Source of the DNA: Methanobacteriota archaeon
GTDB taxonomy: Archaea > Halobacteriota > Methanomicrobia > Methanomicrobiales > Methanospirillaceae
Direction: 5' to 3'
Length of the DNA stretch: 64,000 nt
Assembly: GCA_029547145.1 (NCBI GenBank)
Contig: JAKPPV010000027.1
Span: 1 to 64,000 of the forward strand
In this document: positions 8,305 to 17,531 of the stretch, one piece after another
Layout of the letters: the number at the start of each line of letters is the position of its first letter
Position numbering within the stretch: the first letter of the stretch is position 1
Made by a program: the position numbers and the translations under genes
The notes under the pieces: generated by a model
Told to the model about the DNA's origin: nothing
What the model saw: the letters and a program-made list of their open reading frames with translations, nothing else
The model's database searches: none

Positions 8305-9381
8305 ATGAGATCTCGAGTGCTGACAGCGGTTCTCGCCTGCCTGGTCCTTGCAACCTTCGTCCTCCCGTCCAGCGGCGAGGAGAACGCTTCGGAGGAGGAG
8401 CTCGACCGGGTCACCGACCTCATGCGCATGGGTCGCCTGGATGAGGCGCTGCAGGTACTTCAGGCCTTCCAGGCGACCCACCCAGACCATCTCCGATCCT
8501 GGTTGGTGCGCGGCCTGATCCTGGCGTACTCCGATCGTTTCGACGAGGGGTTGACAGAGGTGAGGGATCGGCTTGCCGTCGATCCGCGGGACGTGGGCGC
8601 CCTCGCATACGAGGTGGGGCTCCGCGTCGGGCACGGAGAGGCAGGAACGGCCCGCAACATCTCCGAACAGCTCGTCCGGCTGTTGCCCGATTCCGCAGAC
8701 GCCTGGGATATCCATGGCGGTGTGCTCTCGTTACAGGACGATGCGGGGATCAGGACCGAGGCGATCGCCGCACTCGACCGGGCGATCGCGATCGATCCAC
8801 ACCACGTGGACGCTCTGATCAACCGTGGGGAGCAGGCGATGCCGACCGATCCGGCAGAGGCTGAGCGCTACCTGCGGCGAGCCGTCGACGCCCGACCAGG
8901 GTCCACCGACGCGAACGAGGCGCTGACCACGCTGCTCGTCAGCCAGAACCGTACCGCCGAGGCGCTCGAGGTGTACGACCGCTGGTTAAGGGAACGACCG
9001 CTCTCCACGCTTGCCCTGACCGGGAAGGCGGTCCTCCTGGCCGACCAGGGGAGGTACGAAGACGCCCTCTGGCTCGTCGAGAACGTCCTCAGGAACGAAC
9101 CGGATCACCGCGAGGCCCTCTACCTGAAGGGCGCCCTCCTCCTCGATCTCCGCCGTCCGCAGGAGGCGGTCGACGTCCTCAACACCCTGCTTGAGCTCGA
9201 TCCGAACGACCAGGAGGCAGAAGCGCTCCGGAGCGAGGCCGCTCTGGCCGTTCAGGCGACGATCCAAGGGACGCCGGCGAACCGCACGCCCCAGGTATCG
9301 ACAACAACGCAATCGCCCCTCCCCGCCGGCGTTGGCATGGTCGCCCTCCTGTTCGCCCTGCTCCTCGGTTCCCGGCGCTGA
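8305..9381 (+). CDS. Secreted TPR-repeat protein with a C-terminal membrane anchor
   Basis: This 358-residue protein has a signal peptide (RVLTAVLACLVLATFVLPSSG) and about eight tetratricopeptide-like helix pairs, for example RMGRLDEALQVLQAFQATHP and RRPQEAVDVLNTLLELDPND. After a Thr-rich linker it ends SPLPAGVGMVALLFALLLGSRR: a short motif, a hydrophobic helix and a basic tail. This tripartite end resembles archaeosortase (PGF-CTERM-like) sorting signals, although the exact PGF motif is absent. TPR domains bind other proteins, so a scaffolding role on the outer face is likely. A TATA-like gattttagg lies about 30 bp before the ATG. Confidence 0.88.
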   Translation: MRSRVLTAVLACLVLATFVLPSSGEENASEEELDRVTDLMRMGRLDEALQVLQAFQATHPDHLRSWLVRGLILAYSDRFDEGLTEVRDRLAVDPRDVGALAYEVGLRVGHGEAGTARNISEQLVRLLPDSADAWDIHGGVLSLQDDAGIRTEAIAALDRAIAIDPHHVDALINRGEQAMPTDPAEAERYLRRAVDARPGSTDANEALTTLLVSQNRTAEALEVYDRWLRERPLSTLALTGKAVLLADQGRYEDALWLVENVLRNEPDHREALYLKGALLLDLRRPQEAVDVLNTLLELDPNDQEAEALRSEAALAVQATIQGTPANRTPQVSTTTQSPLPAGVGMVALLFALLLGSRR

Positions 9382-10049
9382 GGACACCCTGCACCTTCTC
9401 TTTCACGGGCAGGCCAGCGGTCCATGTCCGGTTCGACCGAGCGAGAGATGCGCATGTCAACCGTGTGCGGCATCCGATCAGGCACCGGTCCGTTCTGCAG
9501 GGACCTGATGAAGGTGGCGGGGACCCGCTCGTGCTCATCTTGGTGGCGACGACGACGGGCAGGCGTTCCGATGGTGTTCCGATCGGGCCCTAACGGGGAT
9601 GCACGATCGCATCCCGTTTCGGGGTCCGTGATGTCCCACCGTGTTCGGAGATGGTGGTCGTCAGACGGTACGGCGAGATCGAGGACCGGTTCGATTCGGG
9701 AACGTATCTCACCGGGGACTCCCGATCCATCCTGGTGGTCGGGGACGGAAAGGGCGTTCTTAACGGCTGAACGGGCTCGTCGGGAAGGAGAGCCGAACGC
9801 AGGTCCGGACGTGATCTTTAGGCACCGAAACGACGAGACACTGGCGGTACCGGGGGTCAGCATCCGGACCTTCGCCCGGTGATGATGGTCGAGTCGACGA
9901 ACGCCCCGGCAACGAACCGAGCAGGGCTGTTCCCATGCCGGCGGGGTGTTCGCACCGCGTCACGCACATCCCGAGCGATCCCGATTGAAGCCTGAGCAGG
10001 AGTGAGACGCTCTCCCGGAGCCGTGAAAATGGGTTGAACCCGCCGATCG
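9382..10049. other. Long non-coding region
   Basis: No recognised gene apart from a doubtful 39-codon frame (9651-9770). A hairpin with 7-bp arms, GGGATGC-acgatc-GCATCCC, lies at 9596-9615. The rest shows no structure I can support. Confidence 0.45.
9651..9770 (+). CDS. Doubtful small ORF, 39 codons
   Basis: From ATG 9651 to TGA 9768-9770 the frame encodes MVVVRRYGEIEDRFDSG...SRSILVVGDGKGVLNG. The composition (acidic and hydrophobic residues alternating, few arginine runs) looks more protein-like than other frames in this gap. I do not recognise it. It could be a small protein, a gene fragment, or chance. No clear TATA box or ribosome binding site is seen. Confidence 0.25.
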   Translation: MVVVRRYGEIEDRFDSGTYLTGDSRSILVVGDGKGVLNG

Positions 10050-10787
10050 TCATCCCTGCATCCCGGGCGATCCCGACCGATCGTTGAGCGCACGGCAGCG
10101 AGAGAAACAGTACCGCGCGGCCTCATCCTGACCGAGCCGGGCGTGGGCGATCCCCCGGTTGTGCCAGGCGGCATGGTCCCGGGGGTCGATCTCGACCGCC
10201 ATCGTGAATGCCTCGATCGCCTCCGGCAGTCGGTCGAGTGCGGCTAGGCAGACACCCCGGTTCGTGAAGAGGGCGGGCATCCCGCCGCTTCTCTCGATCG
10301 CCAGGTCGTACATGCGGAGCGCCTCGTCGAACCGACCAAGATCGGCGAGCGCGACGCCACAGTTGTAGAGGGCCTTCGGGCGAAGGGGATCGCGGGCGAT
10401 GACGGCCCGGTAGGATTCGATCGCCTCGGGAAGCCTGCCCAGGGCATAGAGTGCGTTGCCGAGGAGATACTGTGCTTCAACATACCCCGGATCAAGGCGG
10501 AGGGCCTGCTCGAACGATCGGACCGCCTGCTCGTACTCGGAGAAGTGAAAGAGGGCGCGTCCCTGGATGAACCAGGCATCTGGATCGAGCGGCGCAATGG
10601 CGAGTGCAGCCGAACAGCAGTCGAGCGCCTCGAAGAGCCGTCCCGCCTGGTCGAAGGCGATGGCCCGCAGCAGGATCGCATCCAGATCCTGTCTGCCCTC
10701 GATCAGGGAGAGAGCTTCTCCATACCGGCCGAACCCGATGTACAGGATGGCACGCGCCTGCTCGTTCCCGGCGTTCTCTCCGGTCAT
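10050..10787 (-). CDS. TPR-repeat protein, cytoplasmic
   Basis: This 245-residue protein consists almost entirely of tetratricopeptide repeats, including AWFIQGRALFHFSEYEQAVRSFEQALRLDPG, then AQYLLGNALYALGRLPEAIESYRAVI and AWHNRGIAHARLGQDEAARY. No signal peptide is visible. The open frame continues upstream to 10865, but ATG 10787 overlaps the TGA of the phosphoesterase gene as ATGA, so translational coupling fixes the start there; the extra upstream residues are glycine-rich noise. A role as a protein-interaction scaffold is inferred from the repeats only. Confidence 0.88.
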   Translation of the reverse strand: MTGENAGNEQARAILYIGFGRYGEALSLIEGRQDLDAILLRAIAFDQAGRLFEALDCCSAALAIAPLDPDAWFIQGRALFHFSEYEQAVRSFEQALRLDPGYVEAQYLLGNALYALGRLPEAIESYRAVIARDPLRPKALYNCGVALADLGRFDEALRMYDLAIERSGGMPALFTNRGVCLAALDRLPEAIEAFTMAVEIDPRDHAAWHNRGIAHARLGQDEAARYCFSRCRALNDRSGSPGMQG

Positions 10788-11284
10788 TCGAGGGCCACCA
10801 CCTCCCACGCCCCCCCCTCCGTCTCCAGTATCCCGACGGTCGACCTCCCCGTCAGATAGCCGCACGCCTCACCCGGGTTGACCACGCGGGTCCGTCCCTG
10901 CCCGGAGCAGCCGGCCCGGTGAGAGTGGCCGTGAACCACATAATCGAACCACCCGGTCTCGATGAGCGCCGCGAGCAGGTCGCGCTGGTGACCGTGGAGG
11001 AGGGCGATCCTGGCCCCGCTCAGCTCAAGACGGGCGAAATCGCCCCGGAGATCGAGATGATCGTACTCGGCGAACCGTTCCAGGAGAAGGGTCCGGTCAC
11101 CGTCGTTGTTCCCGAATACACCCACGAGCGGGGACTCGAGCCGGGAGAGCCAGGAGACGACGAACGGTGAGACGAAGTCGCCGGCATGAAGGACACATTC
11201 GACCCCTTCCTGGTTGAACCGCTCGACGGCTGCATCCACCATCCCCCGCCGATCATGAGTGTCGGAGATGATCCCGATCCGCAT
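10784..11284 (-). CDS. YfcE/MJ0936-family metallophosphoesterase
   Basis: The 166-residue protein has all five calcineurin-like metal-binding motifs: SDTHD (residues 7-11), HAGD, GNND, LHGH and the final GHSH. Length and order match YfcE/MJ0936 phosphodiesterases, which use a two-metal centre (often Mn or Ni) to hydrolyse phosphodiesters; the natural substrate is unknown. The gene is followed by the TPR gene with a 4-base ATGA overlap, so the two are probably made together. ATG 11284 gives the standard start MRIGIISDTHD. Confidence 0.93.
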   Translation of the reverse strand: MRIGIISDTHDRRGMVDAAVERFNQEGVECVLHAGDFVSPFVVSWLSRLESPLVGVFGNNDGDRTLLLERFAEYDHLDLRGDFARLELSGARIALLHGHQRDLLAALIETGWFDYVVHGHSHRAGCSGQGRTRVVNPGEACGYLTGRSTVGILETEGGAWEVVALE

Positions 11285-11325
11285 GGCGAAGACCAGTTGA
11301 CCCCGTGCCCAGATATGCGTTTGTA

Positions 11326-11739
11326 TCAGGCCGGACCGACGGTCTTCGTGGTCCTCGCCGGTTGGATTCTTCCGACCTGAACGTAACCGACGATCTCAAG
11401 CCGGTATCCCTCGAAGACCGTCCGTTCCCGGGAAAGACGCTTCGTCCAGTCGCCAGCCGGGTAGACGTACATCCAGTTCCCCTCCACCGGCCGGACCAGC
11501 GTATAGACGTACTGGCCGGGCAGGGCCTGGTACTCGAGCACCACGATCGCCGCACCTGCCGGTGTACCATTCGGGTCATCGAACCCCGCCTCGACGAGAT
11601 CGCCCCCCAGCAGGTCGCCCGCCTCGTACCGGGGCCCGGCAGACGGGAGGGGGGTGATCGTACCCGGCGACGGGGATGTCGTGCACCCGGATGCGAGCAG
11701 CAGGAACGCCAGGGATACGAGGAGGGCGAGTGTGCGCAT
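11326..11739 (-). CDS. Putative lipoprotein, function unknown
   Basis: From ATG 11739 the 137-residue protein starts MRTLALLVSLAFLLLASGCTT, a signal peptide ending in a lipobox (LASGC), followed by a Ser/Pro-rich spacer. This predicts a lipid-anchored protein on the outer face of the membrane. The mature part contains YEAGDLLGGDLVEAG and the tryptophan-containing stretch NWMYVYPAGDWTKRL; it resembles short beta-rich archaeal surface proteins with no known role. An upstream start at 11823 would put 28 extra residues before the signal peptide and is unlikely. It ends 41 bases upstream of the phosphoesterase start on the same strand. Confidence 0.8.
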   Translation of the reverse strand: MRTLALLVSLAFLLLASGCTTSPSPGTITPLPSAGPRYEAGDLLGGDLVEAGFDDPNGTPAGAAIVVLEYQALPGQYVYTLVRPVEGNWMYVYPAGDWTKRLSRERTVFEGYRLEIVGYVQVGRIQPARTTKTVGPA

Positions 11740-12162
11740 ATGCTGATCTGGAGCGGCATCCCATATGAAGGCAGGCCCGGCCGACGGTCCGAACCCTGGT
11801 CCGGGAAGACGAGTGCGACCCACCTGGACTTTTAATGAGGGGATTCAGCCTCGTCATGCCCTAATACCGGGTCGCTTTCTCACGATGGCGGACGCGGGTC
11901 TCTTCTCCACTCCGGCAGGTCCCCCGTACACCGCACTCTCTTCGCACGATCGACCAGGGCCGGCGGGGTGCCGGGATCGGCCGATCCCGATCGGGCCCGG
12001 ACCCGGAAGACCGGGTGTGCTGCAGGGGGGGCCCGCAGTTCAGGACGGTTCCCCCCCGGTCGTCACCATCGACCAGGATATACCGCGAGGAGGACGCGGA
12101 GATCGGGGTCGTCCGGTTGACCATGGAACCGGTCGCGCCCGACAGAGGGTGTCCCCGTGCCG
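11740..12162. other. Non-coding region between the lipoprotein gene and radB
   Basis: No gene recognised. It contains a TATA-like element on the minus strand (CATTAAAAG, about 11828-11836) that could serve the lipoprotein gene, and a perfect 18-bp palindrome at 11972-11989. Confidence 0.5.
11972..11989. repeat. Perfect 18-bp palindrome
   Basis: CGGGATCGGCCGATCCCG is its own reverse complement and sits in non-coding DNA. Chance expectation for a perfect 18-mer in 64 kb of this composition is below one but not negligible. Confidence 0.5.
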
Positions 12163-12855
12163 TCACCGGCCCGTCCGGTGCCAGGTTCGGATGCCGGTTT
12201 CGGTGATCTCGAACTCGAACCTCTCACCCTCTGAACGGGACCGGTGCTTGGCAAGAACGGCCCGCCGATGCCCGTCGGCCTTCTCGAGCCGGACGATCAC
12301 CTTGGAGATATGTTCGAGCGCGGTCCCCCCGAGCCCCACGACCCGGTTCCTCTCTGGGTCCATGTAGACCTGGTTGGTGACCAGTACCGGCAGTCTGTGA
12401 CGCCGCGAGAGGCCCAGAAGGTGCAGCATCTGCCGTGTCAGCCGGCGCATCGCCTCGTTACTCTCCTCGAGGTCCTCCTGCCGGTAGAGGGCGGTCGCCG
12501 AATCGAGCACGATCAGGGCCGCCGGACGTGTCCGGAGGAGTGCATCGGCGTTCGCGATCATCGTCGCCTGCTCGGCCAGATCGAGAGGCTCGAAGAGGAA
12601 GAGCCGTTCGACCAGGACCTCCGCCTCGTCTCCCGCGATCTGCCGGAAGCGCTCGACGGAGAACCCCTCGGTGTCGATGTAGACGACCGCTCGTCCGGTG
12701 CGGAGCGCCTGGACCGTCGCGAGCACGCACAGGGTGGACTTGCCGGTGGCCGCCTCGCCATAGAGCTGGGTCACCACCCCGGGTTCGTATCCGCCTCCGA
12801 TCAGACGATCGAGATCCGCGCACCCGGTCGACAGCCGATCGCTACCGGGGTGCAT
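12163..12855 (-). CDS. radB: DNA repair and recombination protein RadB
   Basis: This 230-residue RecA/RadA-family protein starts with the RadB pattern LSTGCADLDRLIGGGYEPG. Its Walker A is GEAATGKST (33-41), Walker B ends AALIVLDSA, and VTNQVY(M) precedes the GGTALEHIS segment typical of RadB. It lacks the N-terminal helix-hairpin-helix domain of RadA, as RadB should. RadB is an archaeal paralogue that modulates RadA-mediated strand exchange. Its ATG (12853-12855) lies inside the end of larC, with a 14-base overlap on the same strand, so it is expected to be translationally coupled to larC. Confidence 0.95.
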   Translation of the reverse strand: MHPGSDRLSTGCADLDRLIGGGYEPGVVTQLYGEAATGKSTLCVLATVQALRTGRAVVYIDTEGFSVERFRQIAGDEAEVLVERLFLFEPLDLAEQATMIANADALLRTRPAALIVLDSATALYRQEDLEESNEAMRRLTRQMLHLLGLSRRHRLPVLVTNQVYMDPERNRVVGLGGTALEHISKVIVRLEKADGHRRAVLAKHRSRSEGERFEFEITETGIRTWHRTGR

Positions 12856-14038
12856 CGCCCATCTCCGTCGTTCGCCGACCGGCCGCTTCCTCCACCGCCC
12901 GAAGGACCACCCTGACCGGGAGTCCGAGGGCGGTCGCCCAGTCGCGTACCTGCTCGAACTCGGGCTTGCTCGTGAACACCTTCCCGTCGAGTATACCGTG
13001 CTTGATCCCGATCATCCGGGTCTCGCCCGCGATGGTGACCGGGACGGGCTCGACGGTGCGATCGGCGACGAGTCGATGGACGCAGGGGATCGAGCGGACC
13101 CCCAGCGTGCCCAGCTCCTCCGCGAGGAGCCGGGCGCACCGGGGTCCGTCCCCGGGCCGGCAGACGACCCGGACCAGGAAGCCCATCCGCCCCTTCTTCA
13201 TCAGCGCCGGGAGCGCCTGCACATCCCGCGCCCCGTTCTCCATGAGACGGGCGATCGCGTGCGCAAGGACCTCCCCGGTCACATCATCGACGTTGGTCTC
13301 CAGGACCTCGACGGAATCGGCGTGTTCGGACCGGGTCTCGACGAGAAGGGTGCGCAGGACATTCGGCCGGCCCGGCGGGTTCCGGGTACCGGCCCCATAC
13401 CCTGCCGCGGTCACCGTGAAGTGACCCAGTGCCCGCCAGGGGAGGGTCTGGAACTCTGCGAGGAGCGCCGCCCCCGTCGGGGTGAGCGTCTCCGTCCCGT
13501 CCCCGGACTCCAGCCTCGCCTCGATGCCGGATTCCGACAGCAATGCGACCGTCGCCGGCGAAGGGAGGGGATAGGTCCCATGCGCACCGTCGACCGTGCC
13601 CTGAGCGAGCGGGACGGGCAACACCGACACGCCGTCGGGACTGAGGCTGAGCAGGGCCGTTGCCGCACCGATCACATCGGCGATCGCGTCGTCCGCCCCA
13701 ACCTCGTGGAAGTGCACGTGCTCCAGCCCGTGCACCCGTGACTCCGCCGCATGGAGGCGCAGAAAGACGCGCCTGGCAAGAGCGATCGCACCTGAGGGTG
13801 CATCGGACCCCTCGACACGCGCCAGTACCTCGTCGAGACTCCGGTGAGTGGAAGTCGCGTGGGTCCGCACACGCGTCGCCCGGATGCCGGCGCGGTCAAC
13901 CTCTTCGAAGGTCGGTTCGGCGACAACAGAGGACATCGCCCGCGTCACGGCCTCGCGGTCAGCCCCGATCGCAAGGAGCCCTCCGAGGAGCATATCGCCT
14001 GCAGCGCCTGCTATCGGGTCGATCACCAGGATGCGCAT
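12842..14038 (-). CDS. larC: Nickel pincer cofactor biosynthesis protein LarC
   Basis: This 398-residue protein matches the LarC (formerly DUF111) family. It begins ILVIDPIAGAAGDMLLGGL, has the family motif VHFHEVGADDAIADVIGAA at about residues 103-122, and ends with the HGILDGKVFTSKPEFEQVRDWA region. LarC inserts nickel into the pyridinium dithiocarboxylate mononucleotide to make the pincer cofactor of lactate racemase. No larB, larE or larA is near, so in this organism its partner genes are elsewhere or its role differs. A minus-strand TATA box about 28 bp upstream makes ATG 14038 leaderless. It overlaps radB downstream. Confidence 0.93.
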   Translation of the reverse strand: MRILVIDPIAGAAGDMLLGGLLAIGADREAVTRAMSSVVAEPTFEEVDRAGIRATRVRTHATSTHRSLDEVLARVEGSDAPSGAIALARRVFLRLHAAESRVHGLEHVHFHEVGADDAIADVIGAATALLSLSPDGVSVLPVPLAQGTVDGAHGTYPLPSPATVALLSESGIEARLESGDGTETLTPTGAALLAEFQTLPWRALGHFTVTAAGYGAGTRNPPGRPNVLRTLLVETRSEHADSVEVLETNVDDVTGEVLAHAIARLMENGARDVQALPALMKKGRMGFLVRVVCRPGDGPRCARLLAEELGTLGVRSIPCVHRLVADRTVEPVPVTIAGETRMIGIKHGILDGKVFTSKPEFEQVRDWATALGLPVRVVLRAVEEAAGRRTTEMGDAPR

Positions 14039-14048
14039 TCACCAGTAC

Positions 14049-14056
14049 TTATAAAT
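14049..14056 (+). promoter_or_regulatory. TATA box of the VCP-type ATPase gene
   Basis: TTATAAAT is centred about 30 bp before ATG 14083. The implied transcription start is at or just before the start codon. Confidence 0.65.
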
Positions 14057-14061
14057 GAAGG

Positions 14062-14069
14062 CATAAAAG
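14062..14069 (-). promoter_or_regulatory. TATA box of larC
   Basis: On the minus strand the sequence reads CTTTTATG, centred about 28 bp before ATG 14038. Together with the box at 14049 it makes a compact divergent promoter of 44 bp between two start codons. Confidence 0.5.
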
Positions 14070-14082
14070 ATGTAAGGTGCAT

Positions 14083-16500
14083 ATGCCGGAATTCTTTCTC
14101 AAGGTGGACAGCGCGTACCCCGAGGACCAGGGTGGGGGGAAGGCACGACTCGACCCCGAGACGATGCTCCAGCTCAGGGTGTCTCCGGGTGACATCGTCC
14201 TGATCGAGGGGAAGCGCAGGACCGTCGCCAAGGTATGGAGGGCGCTGGTCAACGACTGGAACCAGGGGAAGATCCGGATCGACAACTACACCAGGGCGAA
14301 CGCGGGTGTTTCGATCGGGGACCGGATCCGGGTGGCGAAGATCACCGAGGAGATCGAGGCGAGGCGGGTTGTGCTCGCCCCCCCGGTCGATCTGCCCTCA
14401 AACGTCCCAATCAACCTGGAACACGCGATAAACTCCCTGATCGACTTTCCCGTCGTCGAAGGGGACTCGGTCCCGATCCGGCAGGGGTTCCCGTTCATGC
14501 AGCCCCAGATCATCGCCTTCAAGGCGGTGGTCGTCGAGCCTGTCGAGGCGGTGATCATCTCGAAGAACACCGAGATCGAGTTCTCCGACAAACCTGCCGC
14601 GGGGTTCGAGGGAGCACGACAGATCAGCTACGAGGACATCGGTGGACTGACCTACGAACTTCAGCGCGTCCGGGAGACGATCGAGCTCCCGATCCGGCAT
14701 CCGGAACTCTTTCAGCGACTCGGGATAGAACCACCGAAGGGCGTTCTCCTCTTCGGTCCACCCGGAACCGGCAAGACCCTCATCGCAAAGGCCGTTGCGA
14801 ACGAGTCGGGGGCCCATTTCACCGCGATCGCCGGCCCCGAGGTGATCTCCAAGTACTATGGCGAGTCTGAACAGCGACTCCGCGAGGTCTTCGAAGAGGC
14901 ACGCGAGAACGCGCCAGCCATCATCTTCATCGACGAGCTCGACTCGATCGCTCCGCGCCGGGAGGACGTCACCGGCGAGGTCGAGCGGAGGGTGGTCGCC
15001 CAGCTCCTGACCATGATGGACGGCCTGGAGGAGCGTGGAGAGGTCGTCGTCATCGGGGCGACGAACCGCGTCGACGCGATCGACCCGGCCCTGCGCCGCC
15101 CCGGTCGGTTCGACCGTGAGATCGAGATCGGGGTTCCGGCGGAGGTGGACCGGATCGAGATCCTGAAGATCCATACCCGGACGATGCCGCTCGCACCCGA
15201 CGTGAACCTGGAAGAGCTCTCCCAGCAGACCTTCGGGTTCGTCGGGGCCGACCTTGCCGCACTCGCCAGGGAGGCAGCCATTCGTGCGCTGCGGCGGTAC
15301 CTCCCCGAGATCGACCTCGAGGTCGAGGAGATCCCGGAAGAGATCCTCGAGCGGCTCGAGGTCCAGGCGCGGGACTTCCGCGATGCGCTCCGCGACGTCG
15401 GTCCGTCTGCGATGCGCGAGGTGATGCTCGAGGTTTCGCACGTCGACTGGACCGACGTCGGAGGCCTCGAGGAGGCGAAACAGGAGGTCAGGGAGGCGGT
15501 CGAATACCCTCTCACCGACCACAAGCGGTTCGAGCTGCTCGGTATCCAGCCCCCGCGGGGCGTCCTGCTCTACGGACCGCCGGGCACCGGCAAGACCCTG
15601 ATCGCGAAGGCCGCCGCTTCGGAGTCCGGCGCGAACTTCATCCCAATCCGCGGCCCGCAGCTCCTCTCCAAGTGGGTCGGGGAGTCGGAGAGGGCCGTTC
15701 GGGAGGTCTTCAGGAAGGCCCGCCAGGTCGCCCCTTCGATCGTCTTCTTCGACGAGCTCGATGCCCTGGCGCCCTCGCGGAGCATGGAGACGGGCTCTCA
15801 TGTGATCGAGTCGGTTCTCAACCAGATCCTGACCGAGATGGACGGGCTCGAGGAGCTGAAGGACGTGGTCGTCATGGGTGCGACCAACCGTCCCGACATC
15901 GTGGACCCGGCACTTCTCCGGGCCGGGCGTTTCGATCGGCTCGTCTACATCGGTCAGCCCGGGCGGGAGGACCGGTTGCGGATCCTGGAGATCCATACCC
16001 GCGGAAAGCCGATCGAGGGCTCGTCCATGGAGGAGATGCTACAGTTCACCGAAGGATTCACCGCCGTTGAGATCGAACGGTTCATCGAAGCGCTCGGGCG
16101 TAACCGGACCTTTGCCGTCGAGGAAGCCCGGAGGGCGGCGGACGCGATCCAAGCTTCGGTCGAGGGAGGGCTGCCGGTGTACGAACGGCGCCAGGAATTG
16201 GCGAAGGCAATGGCACAACGCGGGCTCGTCCTCGAGGATCCGGGCAGGAGAGCGTTGCTCGAGGACCTGGCTGCCCGGACCGAGGGGTATGTCGGTTCGG
16301 ACATCGAGGCACTCTGCCGTGAGGCGGGCATGTTTGCCCTCCGGGAGCGGACCCCAGTGATCACGGGGGAACACTTCGAGAAGGCGCTCGCGAAGGTGCA
16401 CCCCACCATGAACGAGAACCTCCGGAGTTACTACCAGCGGATCCAGCAGCACTTCAAGGGCGGGCTGCCGAGAGAGGCCCAGCCCCCGGAGTACCAGTAA
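14083..16500 (+). CDS. CDC48/VCP-type AAA ATPase
   Basis: The 805-residue protein has the N-domain of CDC48/p97 ([20 protein letters not shown]...), followed by two AAA modules. The first has Walker A GPPGTGKT at about 225-232, Walker [10 protein letters not shown] and the RRPGRFDRE arginine finger; the second has Walker A at about 498-505, IVFFDELDA and RAGRFDR. The length fits archaeal VAT. These hexameric unfoldases extract and unfold proteins for the proteasome. A GTG six bases upstream is in frame, but AAGGTG then serves better as a ribosome binding site for ATG 14083, and the TATA position agrees. A T-rich terminator follows. Confidence 0.96.
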   Translation: MPEFFLKVDSAYPEDQGGGKARLDPETMLQLRVSPGDIVLIEGKRRTVAKVWRALVNDWNQGKIRIDNYTRANAGVSIGDRIRVAKITEEIEARRVVLAPPVDLPSNVPINLEHAINSLIDFPVVEGDSVPIRQGFPFMQPQIIAFKAVVVEPVEAVIISKNTEIEFSDKPAAGFEGARQISYEDIGGLTYELQRVRETIELPIRHPELFQRLGIEPPKGVLLFGPPGTGKTLIAKAVANESGAHFTAIAGPEVISKYYGESEQRLREVFEEARENAPAIIFIDELDSIAPRREDVTGEVERRVVAQLLTMMDGLEERGEVVVIGATNRVDAIDPALRRPGRFDREIEIGVPAEVDRIEILKIHTRTMPLAPDVNLEELSQQTFGFVGADLAALAREAAIRALRRYLPEIDLEVEEIPEEILERLEVQARDFRDALRDVGPSAMREVMLEVSHVDWTDVGGLEEAKQEVREAVEYPLTDHKRFELLGIQPPRGVLLYGPPGTGKTLIAKAAASESGANFIPIRGPQLLSKWVGESERAVREVFRKARQVAPSIVFFDELDALAPSRSMETGSHVIESVLNQILTEMDGLEELKDVVVMGATNRPDIVDPALLRAGRFDRLVYIGQPGREDRLRILEIHTRGKPIEGSSMEEMLQFTEGFTAVEIERFIEALGRNRTFAVEEARRAADAIQASVEGGLPVYERRQELAKAMAQRGLVLEDPGRRALLEDLAARTEGYVGSDIEALCREAGMFALRERTPVITGEHFEKALAKVHPTMNENLRSYYQRIQQHFKGGLPREAQPPEYQ

Positions 16501-16502
16501 CC

Positions 16503-16512
16503 CATTTTTTCC
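16503..16512 (+). terminator. Oligo-T terminator after the VCP-type gene
   Basis: A run of six T (16505-16510) follows three to ten bases after the stop codon, the common archaeal type of terminator without a strong hairpin. Confidence 0.5.
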
Positions 16513-16649
16513 CGTACGCCTGCCGGGGAGAGAAAACCGGTGCTCCGTAGACGTATGCCATCGTACGCGGGATCCTGGTACGTCCGGCGCTTCGATCACC
16601 GGAAGGGCTAATCGAGAGCACCGCATCACTGATCGAGGGAGGCGATCGA

Positions 16650-17477
16650 GTGGATGCCGTGTTCCTGTACTCAGGCCTGCTCCTGTTGACAGGCGCAGTC
16701 GTGGGCCTCGCTTCAGGGTTCTTCGGCGTGGGCGGCGGGTTCCTGATGGTTCCCGTCCAGTTCTGGACGCTCGGGCTTCTCGGTGTCGAACCCGGCATGG
16801 CGCTCCGTACCGCCTTCGGTACGAGCCTTGCCGTGGTGCTCCCCACCGCCGCATCGGGCACCTGGGCGCACCACCGGCGTTCGGCGATCCGCTGGGAGAC
16901 CGCCTGCTGGATGGGGCCGTCGGCTGCAGCCTTCTCCTTTATCGGAGGCATGATCTCGACGAGGCTCCCCCCCCGTCCGCTCGAGCTCCTTCTCGGCATG
17001 GTGCTGATCGCGATGGCCGTACGGCTCGCCCGCCGCCCGGACTGTTCCATCGAGGGTGCACCGATCGCCCTGAGCCACGCCCACTACCTTTTGCTGGGGG
17101 TCCCCATCGGCCTGCTTTCGGGACTCCTCGGGATCGGTGGAGGGGTCGTACTGGTGCCCGTCTTCCTCCTGCTCCTTCACTACCCGGTCCACACCGCGGT
17201 GGGGACATCGATGCCCGTCATTCTCGCCGCGTCCGTCGGCGGTGTGACCAGTTACATCCTCAACGTTCCTCCCGGCGGCCACATGCTCGCCCTCTCCGCC
17301 GGGTACGTCCATCTCACGGGTTTTCTGGCGCTCTCAGCCAGCTCGATCCCGATGGCACAGGTGGGCGCCCGGTTCGCTCATGCCTGCCCGCCCCGTCCGC
17401 TCCAGCTCGCATTTGCAGGCGTCATGCTTGCCTTCGGGCTGTTGATGATCGTGCCCCCCGGGGTGATCGGTCCCTGA
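16650..17477 (+). CDS. TauE/SafE-family anion exporter
   Basis: The 275-residue protein has about eight hydrophobic segments and the duplicated family motif: GLASGFFGVGGGFLMVPVQF near residue 20 and GLLSGLLGIGGGVVLVPVFL near residue 155. This is the TauE/SafE (DUF81) family of membrane proteins, which export or import sulfite, sulfoacetate and related anions; the substrate cannot be read here. Each half is followed by a conserved A.GTS segment (AFGTSLAVV, AVGTSMPVI). The start is GTG 16650, preceded by GAGGGAGG as a ribosome binding site. Homologues supply sulfur compounds in some methanogens, but that role is inferred. Confidence 0.92.
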   Translation: MDAVFLYSGLLLLTGAVVGLASGFFGVGGGFLMVPVQFWTLGLLGVEPGMALRTAFGTSLAVVLPTAASGTWAHHRRSAIRWETACWMGPSAAAFSFIGGMISTRLPPRPLELLLGMVLIAMAVRLARRPDCSIEGAPIALSHAHYLLLGVPIGLLSGLLGIGGGVVLVPVFLLLLHYPVHTAVGTSMPVILAASVGGVTSYILNVPPGGHMLALSAGYVHLTGFLALSASSIPMAQVGARFAHACPPRPLQLAFAGVMLAFGLLMIVPPGVIGP

Positions 17478-17497
17478 GAACGCCAGGGACGGATAAG

Positions 17498-17505
17498 AAT
17501 TAATA
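17498..17505 (+). promoter_or_regulatory. TATA box of the receiver-PAS gene
   Basis: AATTAATA is centred about 30 bp upstream of ATG 17532, consistent with a leaderless message. Confidence 0.55.
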
Positions 17506-17531
17506 GCAGAATCGCGGCTACTATCGCTGAG

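Noticed and set aside
9680-9700. tRNA T-arm-like sequence (ccggttcgattcggg)
   Set aside because: No acceptor, D or anticodon arm can be drawn around it; it lies inside the small 39-codon frame.
14398-15996. 532-codon open frame antisense to the VCP-type ATPase
   Set aside because: The plus strand encodes both AAA modules here; the minus frame is an Asp/Arg/Leu-rich shadow.
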